Positions 20,617 through 29,971 are shown, numbered from the stretch's first letter. The stretch: DNA of 64,000 bases from Dactylosporangium sp040689395 (GCF_040689395.1 NZ_JBFAZX010000005.1:62001-126000), one strand, 5' to 3'. Notes: a model not told the origin generated them from the sequence alone. Translations and numbers: made by a program.

Positions 20617-21471
20617 TCAGGAGTAGGTGGGAGCGAGCTGCCGGATGGCCTGCGCGTCGACGTCGCCGTGAGCGACGATGACCGCAGGCCCCCGCAGCAG
20701 GAACTCCGTCGGCGTCGCGGTGACGGTGAGCCGGCCGCCGAGCACGTCGACCACGACCACGCCGCCGTCGAGGCCCGCGTGGTGCAGCGCCTCGGCGGCC
20801 ACCGCGCACGCGCCGGACCCGCACGACTGGGTCTCCCCGGAGCCGCGCTCGTACACCCGCATCCGCCGGTACAGGTCGGCGCCCGCGGGGGCTGGGCCCA
20901 CGGCGGCGAACTCGACGTTGACCCCCGCCGGGAAGATCAGCTCGTCGACCGCCGGCGCGCGGGTCAGGTCGAGCCGCTGCAGGGTGGGCTCGTCGACGGC
21001 GCAGACCAGGTGCGGGTTGCCCACGTCGACCGCCGTGCCGGTGAAGCTCGCCTCACTGGTGACGGCCTCGCTGCGCACGTAGACCCGCGGCAGCGGCATC
21101 CCGGCCGAGATCTCCTCGCCCATGGTGACCGGCACCACACCCGCGCGGGTGACCAGGTCGAACGTGCCCTCCGGGTCGACCAGTCCGGCCTCGGCGAGGT
21201 ATCGCGCGTAGACCCGCACCCCGTTGCCGCACATCTCCGCCTGCGAGCCGTCGGCGTTCCAGTAGTCCATGAACCACTCCGCGCCGGCGGCGGACGCCTC
21301 GGCGTCAGGGTGAGCGGCGCTGCGCACGACGCGCAGCACGCCGTCGGCGCCGATGCCGCGGCGCCGGTCACACAGGGCGGCGACGAGGGCCGGGGTCAGC
21401 GGCAGGGTGCCATCCGGGTCGGGCAGGATGACGAAGTCGTTGCCCGTGCCGTGGCCTTTCGCGAAGCGCAT
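20617..21471 (-). CDS. dapF: Diaminopimelate epimerase
   Basis: Converts LL- to meso-diaminopimelate for lysine and peptidoglycan. Both catalytic cysteines are seen: MCGNGVRVYARYLAEAG (proton donor/acceptor 1) and ERGSGETQSCGSGACAVA (2). The N-terminal KGHGTGNDFVILPD is the family start. ATG 21471; 284 residues. It follows miaA by 4 bases on the same strand, so the two are co-transcribed, as in most actinobacteria. Confidence 0.96.
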   Translation of the reverse strand: MRFAKGHGTGNDFVILPDPDGTLPLTPALVAALCDRRRGIGADGVLRVVRSAAHPDAEASAAGAEWFMDYWNADGSQAEMCGNGVRVYARYLAEAGLVDPEGTFDLVTRAGVVPVTMGEEISAGMPLPRVYVRSEAVTSEASFTGTAVDVGNPHLVCAVDEPTLQRLDLTRAPAVDELIFPAGVNVEFAAVGPAPAGADLYRRMRVYERGSGETQSCGSGACAVAAEALHHAGLDGGVVVVDVLGGRLTVTATPTEFLLRGPAVIVAHGDVDAQAIRQLAPTYS

Positions 21472-21475
21472 GGCG

Positions 21476-22378
21476 TCAATCTTGCCGCACGGCGCTCAGG
21501 GCCGCGTCGGTGATGTCCGCCGCGGCGCCGTCGAGCCAGCGGATCCGCCCGTCCCGGCGGAACCAGGACCGCTGCCTGCGCACGAAGCGCCGGGTGGCGC
21601 GCGCGGTCTCCGCCCGCGCCTCGTCCTGCCCGCACAGTCCGTCCAGATGATTCATGATTTGGCGGTACCCCAGGGCGCCGCCGGCCGTGCGCCCCTCCCG
21701 CAGCCCGGCGTGTAGCAGCCCGCGCACCTCCTCGACGAAGCCGGCCGCCCACATCGCGTCCACCCGCGCCTCGATCCGCGCGTCGAGCACGGCGGTGTCG
21801 ACATCGACGCCGAGGTGCACCGCGTCGTACACCGGGCGCGGCTGCGGCAGCGCCGCGGTGAACGCCGTGCCGGTGAGCGCGTTGACCTCCAGGGCCCGCA
21901 CGATCCGGCGGCCGTTGCTGGGCAGGATCCGCCCGGCGGCGATCGGGTCGGCGGCCTTCAGCCGGGCGTACAGGGGCGCCGGCCCCGCCTCGGCCAGCTC
22001 CCGTTCCAGCTCGGCGCGCAGGCCTGGGTCGGTGCCCGGGAAGTCGAAGTCCTCGAGCACCGCCCGGACGTACAGGCCCGAGCCGCCGACGAGCAGCGGC
22101 ACCCGGCCGCGGGCGGTGATGTCGTCGATCGCGGCGCGGGCCAGGCGCTGGTAGACCGCGACGCTGGCGGGCTCGGTGACGTCCCAGATGTCCAGGACGT
22201 GGTGCGGCACGCCGCCCCGCTCGGCGGGGGTGAGCTTGGCGGTCCCGATGTCCATCCCGCGGTACAGCTGCATGGAGTCGGCGTTGACGACCTCGCCGCC
22301 GAGGGCCTCGGCTAGGCGCAGGCTCAGTGCGGACTTGCCCGCCGCCGTGGGCCCGACGACGGCGAGGACCCTGTTCAT
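21476..22378 (-). CDS. miaA: tRNA dimethylallyltransferase
   Basis: Adds the isopentenyl group to A37 of tRNAs reading UNN codons; its product is the substrate of MiaB encoded at 24,843. P-loop GPTAAGKSALSLRLAEALGG at the start, substrate motif NADSMQLYRGMDIGTAKL, and VGGSGLYVRAVL, then the family segment VNALTGTAFT. ATG 22378 is used with AAGGTG 8 bases upstream; the TTG one codon earlier is less likely. 300 residues. Confidence 0.96.
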   Translation of the reverse strand: MNRVLAVVGPTAAGKSALSLRLAEALGGEVVNADSMQLYRGMDIGTAKLTPAERGGVPHHVLDIWDVTEPASVAVYQRLARAAIDDITARGRVPLLVGGSGLYVRAVLEDFDFPGTDPGLRAELERELAEAGPAPLYARLKAADPIAAGRILPSNGRRIVRALEVNALTGTAFTAALPQPRPVYDAVHLGVDVDTAVLDARIEARVDAMWAAGFVEEVRGLLHAGLREGRTAGGALGYRQIMNHLDGLCGQDEARAETARATRRFVRRQRSWFRRDGRIRWLDGAAADITDAALSAVRQD

Positions 22379-22395
22379 CAAGAATTCACCTTCGG

Positions 22396-23076
22396 TTACT
22401 GCCAGGTTGCCACGAAGTAGCCGACGCCATACGGGGCCGCTTCGTACAGCAGCTCACCGGTCATCTTCCGGTCGCCGTCCTGGCAGGCGCCGGCCAGCAC
22501 CTGCCAGGGCGCCCGGCCCGCGACCAGCAGCTCCTCGGCCTCGCCCGGGTCGATCGCGGCCAGCGCGGCGGCGTCGGCCCCGGCCAGGGCGGCCGCCACG
22601 GCGGCGTCGAAGGGCTCGGCACGGGCGTCGAAAAAGCCGGGAGCCTTCTCGGTACGGCAGGACGACCCGTCGCCGAGCACCAGCAACCCGACGCGCTCGG
22701 CCTGCCCGGCCAGCGCCCGGCCGAGCCGCGCGCACTCCGCGGGCGGGGCGTCGACGGCGACGCTCTGGAAGTCTGCGGCGTGCGGGGCGAGCCACGCGCC
22801 GATCAGCAGGCTCAGCGGGAGCTGCTCGCCGGACGGGTCGCCGACCGGCAGATCGATGCCCCAGGGGGACAGGGTTCCCCCGAACGGCGGCTGACGGCGT
22901 ACCGTCGTGGTATCGGAACCGACGACGATGAGCGAGTCGACCGAGGCGTTCGTCAGGTGCGCCACTGCGGCGCGGCAGGCAACCCGCAGGTCGTCGAGCT
23001 CGGCGGCCGCCCCGGCGGCCACCTCCGGCACGAGTAGTGGTGGATGTGGGCAGACCGCGGCGGCGACGAGTGACAC
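22396..23076 (-). CDS. Conserved LigB/MEMO1-like protein
   Basis: About 226 residues, resembling class III extradiol dioxygenase (LigB) and MEMO-like proteins. The N-terminus has AAAVCPHPPLLVPEVAAG with the family's conserved PHPP, and a later GSDTTTV segment. The C-terminal half has LVLGDGSSCRTEKAPGFFD and a conserved WQVLAGACQD. Dioxygenase metal ligands (two His and a Glu) are not all evident, so catalysis is doubtful. It lies 17 bases upstream of miaA on the same strand, an association common in actinobacteria; function unknown. Confidence 0.8.
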   Translation of the reverse strand: MSLVAAAVCPHPPLLVPEVAAGAAAELDDLRVACRAAVAHLTNASVDSLIVVGSDTTTVRRQPPFGGTLSPWGIDLPVGDPSGEQLPLSLLIGAWLAPHAADFQSVAVDAPPAECARLGRALAGQAERVGLLVLGDGSSCRTEKAPGFFDARAEPFDAAVAAALAGADAAALAAIDPGEAEELLVAGRAPWQVLAGACQDGDRKMTGELLYEAAPYGVGYFVATWQ

Positions 23077-23272
23077 GGCCTAACGTTATCGGGGAAGGTC
23101 GCTGCGCAGCCGTGCGACCCATGAATGGCACCGGAATGGTCACGGTTCGGCCGCAGGCACTCGACCGGCCCCGGGGCACACCTGTGAGAATGCCCTGGGG
23201 AACTTTGCTGTGCGATGGCGGCGTAACGGTGGGATACCCGATCCTGCCGGCGCCGGGAGCGAGGATGGGCAG

Positions 23273-24481
23273 ATGAGCGACCCTATGGAGTTTGGACGGA
23301 TCGACGCCGACGGCAACGTCTTCGTGAAGACGGCCGCCGGTGAGCGGGCCATCGGGTCCTGGCAGGCAGGAACACCCGAGGAGGGCTTGGCCCACTTCGC
23401 GCGCCGGTTCGCCGACCTGGTGACCGAGGTCGACCTGATCGAGGCTCGGCTGGGCAGCGGCGCCGCCGATGCCGGCCATTCACTGTCCACCATTCGCCGC
23501 CTGCGCAGCGGCCTCGACGAGGCACACGTCGTCGGTGACATCGACGGGCTCGCCGCCCGCCTCGAAAAGCTCACCTCGGTGGCGGAGGAGAAAGCCGGCG
23601 CCGCCCGGGCCGCCCGCGACGCGGCGCGCGCCGAGGCCCTCGCTCGCAAGACCACCCTGGTCGAGGAGGCCGAGGCGATCGCCGCCGAGGCGACCGGCTG
23701 GAAGACGGCCGGCGACCGGCTCAAGGAGATCCTCGACGAGTGGAAGTCGATCCACGGCGTCGAGAAGAAGGCCGAGAGCGAGCTCTGGAAGCGCTACGCG
23801 GCCGCCCGCGACGCCTTCACCCGCCGCCGGGGCGCGCATTTCGCGACCCTCGACGCGAGCCGCAAGCAGGCCCAGGGCCGCAAGGACGAGCTCGTCGCCG
23901 AGGCCGAGTCGCTGTCGGAGTCCACGGAGTGGAACGCGACGGCCGCCCGGCTCAAGGAGCTCATGACCGAGTGGAAGTCCGCCCCGCGCGCCGCGAAGGA
24001 CACCGAGCAGAAGCTCTGGGAGCGGTTCCGGGCCGCGCAGGACGCCTTCTTCAAGCGGCGCAGCGAGGTCTTCTCGGCCCGCGACGCCGAGTTCAAGGGC
24101 AACCTCGACCGCAAGCAGGAGCTGCTCGTCCAGGCCGAGGCGCTCGACATCGACGGCGACCCGAAGGGCGCGCAGAACAAGCTCCGCGAGATCCAGGGCG
24201 CCTGGCACGACGCGGGCCGGGTGCCGCGCGAGGCGCAGGCCGGCCTGGACCGCCGCCTGCGCGCGGTCGAGGACAAGGTGAAGTCCGCGATGGACGCGGC
24301 GTGGCGGCGCACCCCGCCCGAGGCGAGCCCCCTCCTCGCGCAGATGCGCGAGCAGGTGGCGCGGGCGGAGCAGCAGCTGGCGAGCGCCCAGGCCGCGGGC
24401 GACCAGCGTCGCATCAAGGATGCCGAGAAGGCCCTGGAGTCGAAGCGCAAGTTCCTGGCGATGGCGGAGCACACCGGCTGA
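23273..24481 (+). CDS. DUF349-domain protein
   Basis: 402 residues, highly charged and almost wholly helical. Three DUF349 repeats are seen, each with a conserved Trp: about 150-190 (RLKEILDEWKSIHGVEKKAE), 222-260 (RLKELMTEWKSAPRAAKDTE) and 295-330 (NKLREIQGAWHDAGRVPREA). Coiled-coil stretches lie between and after. ATG 23273 follows GGATGGGC; the in-frame extension from 23210 is Pro/Gly-rich and rejected. DUF349 proteins occur across actinobacteria, with no agreed function. It is divergent from the LigB-like gene; the 197 bases between must hold both promoters. Confidence 0.88.
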   Translation: MSDPMEFGRIDADGNVFVKTAAGERAIGSWQAGTPEEGLAHFARRFADLVTEVDLIEARLGSGAADAGHSLSTIRRLRSGLDEAHVVGDIDGLAARLEKLTSVAEEKAGAARAARDAARAEALARKTTLVEEAEAIAAEATGWKTAGDRLKEILDEWKSIHGVEKKAESELWKRYAAARDAFTRRRGAHFATLDASRKQAQGRKDELVAEAESLSESTEWNATAARLKELMTEWKSAPRAAKDTEQKLWERFRAAQDAFFKRRSEVFSARDAEFKGNLDRKQELLVQAEALDIDGDPKGAQNKLREIQGAWHDAGRVPREAQAGLDRRLRAVEDKVKSAMDAAWRRTPPEASPLLAQMREQVARAEQQLASAQAAGDQRRIKDAEKALESKRKFLAMAEHTG

Positions 24482-24526
24482 CGGACTTCTGCAGTGACGG
24501 GCAGAGTCCCCGTCCGACATAGAAAA

Positions 24527-24563
24527 GTTGACCACTACACGCCGCCTGCGTGTAGTGGTCAAC
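24527..24563 (-). terminator. Strong hairpin terminator between DUF349 gene and miaB
   Basis: Perfect 16-bp arms (24527-24542 and 24548-24563), loop of 5. In the leftward direction the stem is followed by TTTTC, so it should stop miaB transcription, leaving a 3' region of about 280 bases; it can also fold for rightward transcripts. Confidence 0.72.
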
Positions 24564-24690
24564 GCATTTCCGGCTCCAGTTCGCCCAGCTCAGGGACCGG
24601 TTCCGAACCGGCACGGGTCCCCACCGGGCCGGACAGGTGCCCGCCAGCCGAGCGCGCCGCCGATCGGCGTCGAGCAGCCATCATGGTCTT

Positions 24691-24787
24691 CATGATCACG
24701 GAGTGAAAATGCACAAAAAGCAGCACGTTCACTCCGTGATCATGGAGGACCCCGCGCGTCGTGGACGCCAGGCGCATGATCACGGAA
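24691..24787. repeat. Long inverted repeat plus third partial copy
   Basis: CATGATCACGGAGTGAA (24691-24707) is repeated in perfect inverse orientation at 24728-24744 across a 20-base A-rich spacer, and its first 13 bases recur at 24775-24787 (CATGATCACGGAA). It is in the gene-free 24,482-24,842 stretch. It could be a REP-like dispersed element, an operator pair or an mRNA 3' structure. Confidence 0.62.
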
Positions 24788-24842
24788 ACGTTGCTCTCCG
24801 GCTGCCGCTACCCGCGCGGGTCTCACGCCCGGCGGCGGTTCG

Positions 24843-26306
24843 TCAGCAGTGGGAGGCGGGCTGCGGTGGTGGTGAGCCGATCGACGGCATGCCCAGGGAC
24901 ACGCCAGGGGTGCGGGTGACCCGGCCGGCCTCCCACGCGTCGCCCGCGCGGGTGCGGCGGTGCGCGACGAGCGGGCCGTCGGCGTTGAGATGGTGCGGCG
25001 CGGCGTAGGTGACCGTGGTGTGCACGATGTCGCCGGGGCGGATGCCCGCGTCCGGGTCGGCGGCGAAGTGCACCAGCCGGCCGTCGCGGGCGCGGCCCGA
25101 GAGGCGGCCCGTCGCGGTGTCCTTGCGGCCCTCGCCGACTGCGGCCAGGACCTCCAGCGTGGAGCCCACGAGCCGCTTGTTCTCCGCCCAGCTGATCTCC
25201 TCCAGCGTGGCGATCAGGCGCTCATACCGCTCCTGCACTACCGGCTTCGGCACCTGCTCGTCCATCGTGGCGGCCGGGGTGCCGGGACGCTTGGAGTACT
25301 GGAAGGTGAAGGCGCTGGAGTAGCGGGCCGCCCGGACCACCTCGAGGGTCTGCTCGAAGTCGGCGTCGGTCTCACCCGGGAAGCCGACGATGATGTCGGT
25401 GGTGATCGCGGCGTCCGGCATCGCGGCGCGGACCTTGTCGATGATGCCGAGGTACTTCTCGGCGCGATACGAGCGGCGCATCGCGCGCAGCACGGCGTCG
25501 GAGCCGGACTGCAGCGGCATGTGCAGCGAGTGGCAGACGTTCGGCGTCTCGGCCATCGCGGCGATCACGTCGTCGGTGAAGTCCTTCGGGTGCGGGCTGG
25601 TGAACCGGACCCGCTCCAGGCCGTCGATCTCGCCGCAGGCGCGCAGGAGCTTGCCGAAGGCGTAGCGGTCGCCGAACTCGACGCCGTACGAGTTCACGTT
25701 CTGGCCGAGCAGCGTGACCTCGAGTACACCCTCTGCGGCGAGGGCCCGGACCTCGGCCAGGATGTCGCCGGGGCGGCGGTCCTTCTCCTTGCCGCGCAGC
25801 GCGGGCACGATGCAGAACGTGCACGTGTTGTTACAGCCCACGGAGATCGACACCCAGCCGGCGTAGGTCGACTCGCGGCGGGTCGGCAGCGTGGACGGGA
25901 AGACCTCGAGCGATTCGAGGATCTCCACCTCGGCGGCGGCGTTGTGCCGGGCGCGCTCGAGCAGCACCGGCAGGGAGCCGATGTTGTGCGTGCCGAAGAC
26001 GACGTCCACCCAGGGCGCCTTCTTCACGATCTCGCCGCGGTCCTTCTGCGCCAGGCAGCCGCCGACGGCGATCTGCATGCCGGGGTGGGCGAGCTTGGTG
26101 GGGCGCAGGTGGCCGAGGTTGCCATACAGCCGGTTGTCGGCGTTCTCCCGCACCGCGCACGTGTTGAACACGACGACGTCGGGCTCGCCATCGCCGGTCG
26201 CCGACACGTAGCCGGCCTCCTCCAGCAGCCCGGAGATGCGCTCGGAGTCGTGCGCGTTCATCTGGCAGCCGTAGGTGATCACGCGGAAGGTGCGGTTGTC
26301 AGTCAT
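24843..26306 (-). CDS. miaB: tRNA-2-methylthio-N6-dimethylallyladenosine synthase
   Basis: Radical-SAM methylthiotransferase acting on i6A37 after MiaA. N-terminal MTTase domain: VITYGCQMNAHDSERISGLL, then FNTCAVRENADN and VGGCLAQKD supply three cluster cysteines; the radical-SAM motif is CNNTCTFC (CxxxCxxC), followed by LLGQNVNSYG. The C-terminal TRAM domain ends near residue 465 with a short Pro/Ser tail. The start is ATG 26306; the frame stays open much further upstream (to 27299) but that part is antisense to gluA. There is no clear ribosome site; a TAGTAT about 10 bases upstream suggests a leaderless mRNA. Length 487. Confidence 0.95.
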   Translation of the reverse strand: MTDNRTFRVITYGCQMNAHDSERISGLLEEAGYVSATGDGEPDVVVFNTCAVRENADNRLYGNLGHLRPTKLAHPGMQIAVGGCLAQKDRGEIVKKAPWVDVVFGTHNIGSLPVLLERARHNAAAEVEILESLEVFPSTLPTRRESTYAGWVSISVGCNNTCTFCIVPALRGKEKDRRPGDILAEVRALAAEGVLEVTLLGQNVNSYGVEFGDRYAFGKLLRACGEIDGLERVRFTSPHPKDFTDDVIAAMAETPNVCHSLHMPLQSGSDAVLRAMRRSYRAEKYLGIIDKVRAAMPDAAITTDIIVGFPGETDADFEQTLEVVRAARYSSAFTFQYSKRPGTPAATMDEQVPKPVVQERYERLIATLEEISWAENKRLVGSTLEVLAAVGEGRKDTATGRLSGRARDGRLVHFAADPDAGIRPGDIVHTTVTYAAPHHLNADGPLVAHRRTRAGDAWEAGRVTRTPGVSLGMPSIGSPPPQPASHC

Positions 26307-26558
26307 AGCAGGAGAAATACTAGCCCCCGATGCGCTCACCGGTCGTATCCACGAGGACGGGTGGCGTCCGCGGCCGGGTAGGTGGACGTCGGCCGCCTCG
26401 CCTGCCGTGTGACCAAACCGGCCGGTCGGGCAGACGCCAGGCAAATCGTCCGTCGTTATCACCCCGTGACCAGTGTGTCGCGGATCAACGCCCTTTGCCC
26501 CGCTAACGTCGTTCGCACCACAGAGAAAGACGGCCATCGCTACGCAGTGGGGCGGATG

Positions 26559-27302
26559 ATGACTGATCAGCCTTTGATCGTGCTCAGTGGTGTGAACAAG
26601 TGGTTCGGCGACCTGCACGTGTTGAAGGACATCAACCTGTCCATCGGGCGGGGCGAGGTCGTGGTCGTGATCGGACCGTCCGGCTCGGGCAAGTCGACGC
26701 TGTGCCGGGCGATCAACCGGCTGGAGCCGATCAATCAGGGCGAGATCGTCTTCGACGGCACCCGGCTGCCCGAGGAGGGCCGGCCGCTGGCCAGGCTGCG
26801 CAGCGAGGTCGGCATGGTGTTCCAGTCGTTCAACCTGTTCGCGCACAAGACCGTGCTGGAGAACGTGATGCTCGGCCCGGTCAAGGTCCGCAAGGAGAAG
26901 CCGGCCGTGGTCCGGGAGCGGGCGATGAGCCTGCTCGAGCGGGTCGGGATCGGCAAGCAGGCGCAGAAGTACCCGGCTCAGTTGTCCGGCGGTCAGCAGC
27001 AGCGCGCGGCGATCGCGCGCGCCCTGGCGATGCAGCCCAAGGCGATGCTGTTCGACGAGCCGACGAGCGCCCTGGACCCGGAGATGGTCGGCGAGGTGCT
27101 CGACGTGATGACCACCCTGGCGAGCGAGGGCATGACCATGGTCGTGGTCACCCACGAGATGGGCTTCGCCCGGCACGCGGCCAACCGGGTCGTGTTCATG
27201 GCCGACGGGCAACTGGTCGAGGAGGCCGCGCCGGCGGAGTTCTTCGCCAACCCGCGCACCGAGCGCGCCAAGGACTTCCTGTCGAAGATCCTCACCCACT
27301 GA
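26559..27302 (+). CDS. gluA: Amino-acid (glutamate-type) ABC transporter ATP-binding protein
   Basis: Cytoplasmic ATPase of a polar-amino-acid importer. Walker A GPSGSGKSTLCRAINRLEP, Q-loop MVFQSFNLFAHKTVLENV, signature LSGGQQQRAAIARALAM, Walker B AMLFDEPTSALDPEMVG and H-loop VVTHEMGFARHAA are all intact. 247 residues. ATG 26559 is preferred over 26556 because GGGGCGG then has workable spacing; the upstream frame to 26382 is promoter DNA. First gene of a four-gene transport operon, with its own gap of about 250 bases to miaB. Confidence 0.92.
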   Translation: MTDQPLIVLSGVNKWFGDLHVLKDINLSIGRGEVVVVIGPSGSGKSTLCRAINRLEPINQGEIVFDGTRLPEEGRPLARLRSEVGMVFQSFNLFAHKTVLENVMLGPVKVRKEKPAVVRERAMSLLERVGIGKQAQKYPAQLSGGQQQRAAIARALAMQPKAMLFDEPTSALDPEMVGEVLDVMTTLASEGMTMVVVTHEMGFARHAANRVVFMADGQLVEEAAPAEFFANPRTERAKDFLSKILTH

Positions 27303-27410
27303 CGTTCAGGCATTACTCGGCACACGAGATCAGGCGTACCGGCCCCGGTGCGCCCGCGGCCGGCCGGCTCGCCCGGGCGGTCATGAGGTCATGGAAGGAG
27401 CAGGCAGAAC

Positions 27411-28376
27411 ATGCGAATCACGCGGATCGCGGCCGTCGCAGCGGTCGCCACGCTTTCGCTCGGCCTCGCCGCTTGCGGCAAGGAGGGCACCCCCACGCCG
27501 GAGACGCCAACCGGCCAGTCCGGCGCGCCCGCCGCGGCGAGCGACGCGTGCACCTCCTCGGGCACGTCGTTCACGCCGGCCAGCGGCGCCGACATCGCCG
27601 GCAGCCCGGCGTTCGCCAAGATCAAGGCGGCCGGCAAGGTCGTCGTCGGCGTCAAGTTCGACCAGCCGAACCTCGGCTACAAGGACGCCTCCGGCAAGCG
27701 CTGCGGCTTCGACATCGAGATCGCCCAGCTGATCGCGTCGAAGCTGGGCATCGACCCGGCCAAGATCGAGTACAAGGAGATCCAGTCCGCCAACCGCGAG
27801 TCGGCGATCAAGGGCGGCGAGGTCGACTACTACGTCGGCACGTATTCGATCACCGAGAAGCGCAAGGCCGACGTCTCCTTCGCCGGCCCGTACTTCATCG
27901 CGGCCCAGGACCTGCTGGTGCGCAAGGACGACACGTCCATCACCGGCGCGGACTCCCTCAAGGGCAAGAAGGTGTGCTCCGTGAGCGGCTCGACGCCGAT
28001 CCAGCGGGTGCGCGACCTGAAGCTCACCGAGGACGGCAACGTCGTGGAGTTCAAGACGTACTCCGAGTGCGTGTCGCAGTTGATCGACAAGAAGGTCGAC
28101 GCGGTCACCACCGACGACGCGATCCTCAAGGGCTACGCCGCTCAGAACCAGAGCAAGCTCAAGGTCGTGGGCAAGCCGTTCATCAACCCGGCGACCAGCC
28201 AGCCGTACCCGGAGAAGTACGGCATCGGCCTCCCGCACGACGACAAGGCGCTGCGCGACTTCGTCAACGGCGCGCTGGAGACCGCCGAGAAGGACGGCAT
28301 CTGGCAGAAGATCTACGACGGCACGCTGGGCAAGTCGGGCTCCTCGGCCACCGCGCCGCCGCTCGAGAAGTACTGA
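27411..28376 (+). CDS. gluB: Glutamate-type ABC transporter substrate-binding lipoprotein
   Basis: Family 3 solute-binding protein anchored by a lipid. Signal peptide and lipobox: VATLSLGLAACGKEG with cleavage before Cys at about residue 22. Then a Thr/Pro linker, and the binding domain with VVVGVKFDQPNLGYKD, GFDIEIAQLIASKLG, and YYVGTYSITEKRKADVSFAG, motifs of glutamate/glutamine binders. GGAAGGAG is found 13 bases upstream of ATG 27411. Followed by a hairpin that commonly lets the binding protein outnumber the permeases. Confidence 0.93.
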   Translation: MRITRIAAVAAVATLSLGLAACGKEGTPTPETPTGQSGAPAAASDACTSSGTSFTPASGADIAGSPAFAKIKAAGKVVVGVKFDQPNLGYKDASGKRCGFDIEIAQLIASKLGIDPAKIEYKEIQSANRESAIKGGEVDYYVGTYSITEKRKADVSFAGPYFIAAQDLLVRKDDTSITGADSLKGKKVCSVSGSTPIQRVRDLKLTEDGNVVEFKTYSECVSQLIDKKVDAVTTDDAILKGYAAQNQSKLKVVGKPFINPATSQPYPEKYGIGLPHDDKALRDFVNGALETAEKDGIWQKIYDGTLGKSGSSATAPPLEKY

Positions 28377-28385
28377 TCGTGCCAT

Positions 28386-28417
28386 CGGGACGCCGCTCCT
28401 ACCGGGGCGGCGTCCCG
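28386..28417 (+). terminator. Intercistronic hairpin gluB/gluC
   Basis: CGGGACGCCGC (28386-28396) pairs with GCGGCGTCCCG (28407-28417), loop 10. No T-run. It probably attenuates or protects the gluB mRNA end, raising the binding protein over the permeases. Confidence 0.5.
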
Positions 28418-28437
28418 CGCGAAGCGCGGAGGGGCGA

Positions 28438-29094
28438 GTGAACGAGTTCTTTCACGTCCTGACGGACAACTGGGACGTCATCGGGTCGCACTTCCTGGCC
28501 ACGATCGAGCTGTTCCTGATCGCCGCCGCGGGGTCGCTGGTCTTCGGCACCCTGCTGGCCGCGATGCGCGTGTCCCCGGTGCCGGCGCTGCGCGCCTTCG
28601 GCACCTCCTACGTGCTGCTGCTGCGCAACTGCCCGCTGACGCTGGTCTTCGCGCTGCTGGTGTTCGCCGTGCCGAAGCTGGAGGTCAACATCGACTACTT
28701 CCCCAGCGCGTGCGTCGCCCTCATCGCCTACACCAGCGCGTTCGTCTGCGAGGCGCTGCGCTCGGGCATCAACACCGTGCCGGTCGGGCAGGCCGAGGCC
28801 GCCCGCGCGCTGGGTATGACGTTCGCCCAGGTGCTGGGCTCGGTCGTGCTGCCGCAGGCGTTCCGCACGGTGGTGCCGCCGATGATCAGCGTGCTCAACG
28901 CCATGCTGAAGAACACGACGATCGCGGCCGGCTTCTCGGTCGCCGAGGCGGGCGCGATCCAGGCGTACCTGTCCGAGCGCGGCGAGAACCAGATCTACGT
29001 CCTGCTGTGGATCACGGTCGGCTTCCTGATCCTGGTGGTACCGCTGATCGTCCTGCAGCGGATGCTCGAGCGGCGCTGGAGGGTCGCGCGATGA
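28438..29094 (+). CDS. gluC: Glutamate-type ABC transporter permease 1
   Basis: HisMQ-type inner-membrane permease, 218 residues, about five hydrophobic helices (TIELFLIAAAGSLVFGTLLA, LVFALLVFAVP). The EAA loop that docks the ATPase is EAARALGMTFAQVLGSVVLP. GTG 28438 follows GGAGGGGCGA. Its stop overlaps the start of gluD (ATGA, 4 bases): translational coupling. Confidence 0.92.
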   Translation: MNEFFHVLTDNWDVIGSHFLATIELFLIAAAGSLVFGTLLAAMRVSPVPALRAFGTSYVLLLRNCPLTLVFALLVFAVPKLEVNIDYFPSACVALIAYTSAFVCEALRSGINTVPVGQAEAARALGMTFAQVLGSVVLPQAFRTVVPPMISVLNAMLKNTTIAAGFSVAEAGAIQAYLSERGENQIYVLLWITVGFLILVVPLIVLQRMLERRWRVAR

Positions 29095-29963
29095 CCAACG
29101 TGCTCTACGACCTGCCCGGCCCGAAGGCGCGGCTGCACAACCGGATCCTCGGCGTGGTGAGCGCCCTCGGGATCGGGGCGCTGCTGGCGTACATCGTCTG
29201 GCGCTTCTACGACACCGGCCAGTTCGAGCCGCTCAAGTGGCAGCAGTTCGAGTACACGGCGATCCGGTACCAGCTACTGGACGGCTACCTGACCACGCTG
29301 CGCGTCGCGGGCACTGCGGCCGTGCTGGCGCTGCTGCTCGGCGCGCTGCTGGCCGCCGGGCGGCTGAGCGAGCACGCCTGGCTGCGGGCGCCGGCCACCT
29401 CGTTCGTCGAGCTGTTCCGGGCGATCCCGCTGCTCGTGCTCATCTTCTTCGCCTACTACGGCCCGATCCAGCTCGGCTACAAGGTCGGGCCGTTCTGGCC
29501 GCTGGTGATCGGCCTCATGGTCTACAACGGCGCCGTGCTCGCCGAGATCTTCCGGTCCGGCGTGCTCGCGGTCGCGCGGGGGCAGTCGGAGGCGGCCTAC
29601 GCGCTGGGCATGGGCAAGACCCAGGTAATGGTGTCGATCCTGCTGCCGCAGGCGGTGCGCGCCATGCTGCCCGTCATCGTCAGCCAGCTCGTCGTGCTGC
29701 TCAAGGACACCGCGCTTGGCTTCATCATCGCGCTGCCGGAGCTGCTGTACGCCGGCAAGCAGATCGGCGGGCGCCTGCCCTTCGGCCTGCCGTACGTGCC
29801 GAGCTACCTGGTGGTCGCCGCGATCTACATCGCCACCTGTGGTCTGCTGTCCTGGTTCGCGTTCTGGCTGCAGAAGCGTCTGATCGGCGGCCCTCGCCGC
29901 AGGCTGACCGCGGGCCGGGTGCCGCTGACGACGGACCAGGGGGCCACCGGGCCGGCGCTCTAG
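29091..29963 (+). CDS. gluD: Glutamate-type ABC transporter permease 2
   Basis: Second HisMQ-type permease, 290 residues, with an N-terminal cytoplasmic lead (TNVLYDLPGPKARLHNR) typical of GluD, then helices (LGIGALLAYIVWRF; VLALLLGALLAAG) and the EAA loop EAAYALGMGKTQVMVSILLP. Overlaps gluC by 4 bases. It ends TAG at 29961-29963, just before a promoter-like sequence for the next gene. Confidence 0.92.
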   Translation: MTNVLYDLPGPKARLHNRILGVVSALGIGALLAYIVWRFYDTGQFEPLKWQQFEYTAIRYQLLDGYLTTLRVAGTAAVLALLLGALLAAGRLSEHAWLRAPATSFVELFRAIPLLVLIFFAYYGPIQLGYKVGPFWPLVIGLMVYNGAVLAEIFRSGVLAVARGQSEAAYALGMGKTQVMVSILLPQAVRAMLPVIVSQLVVLLKDTALGFIIALPELLYAGKQIGGRLPFGLPYVPSYLVVAAIYIATCGLLSWFAFWLQKRLIGGPRRRLTAGRVPLTTDQGATGPAL

Positions 29964-29971
29964 AGTGGACA

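Noticed and set aside
26307..27299. Long in-frame N-terminal extension of MiaB
   Set aside because: It is antisense to gluA and not MiaB-like; the canonical MiaB start is at 26306.
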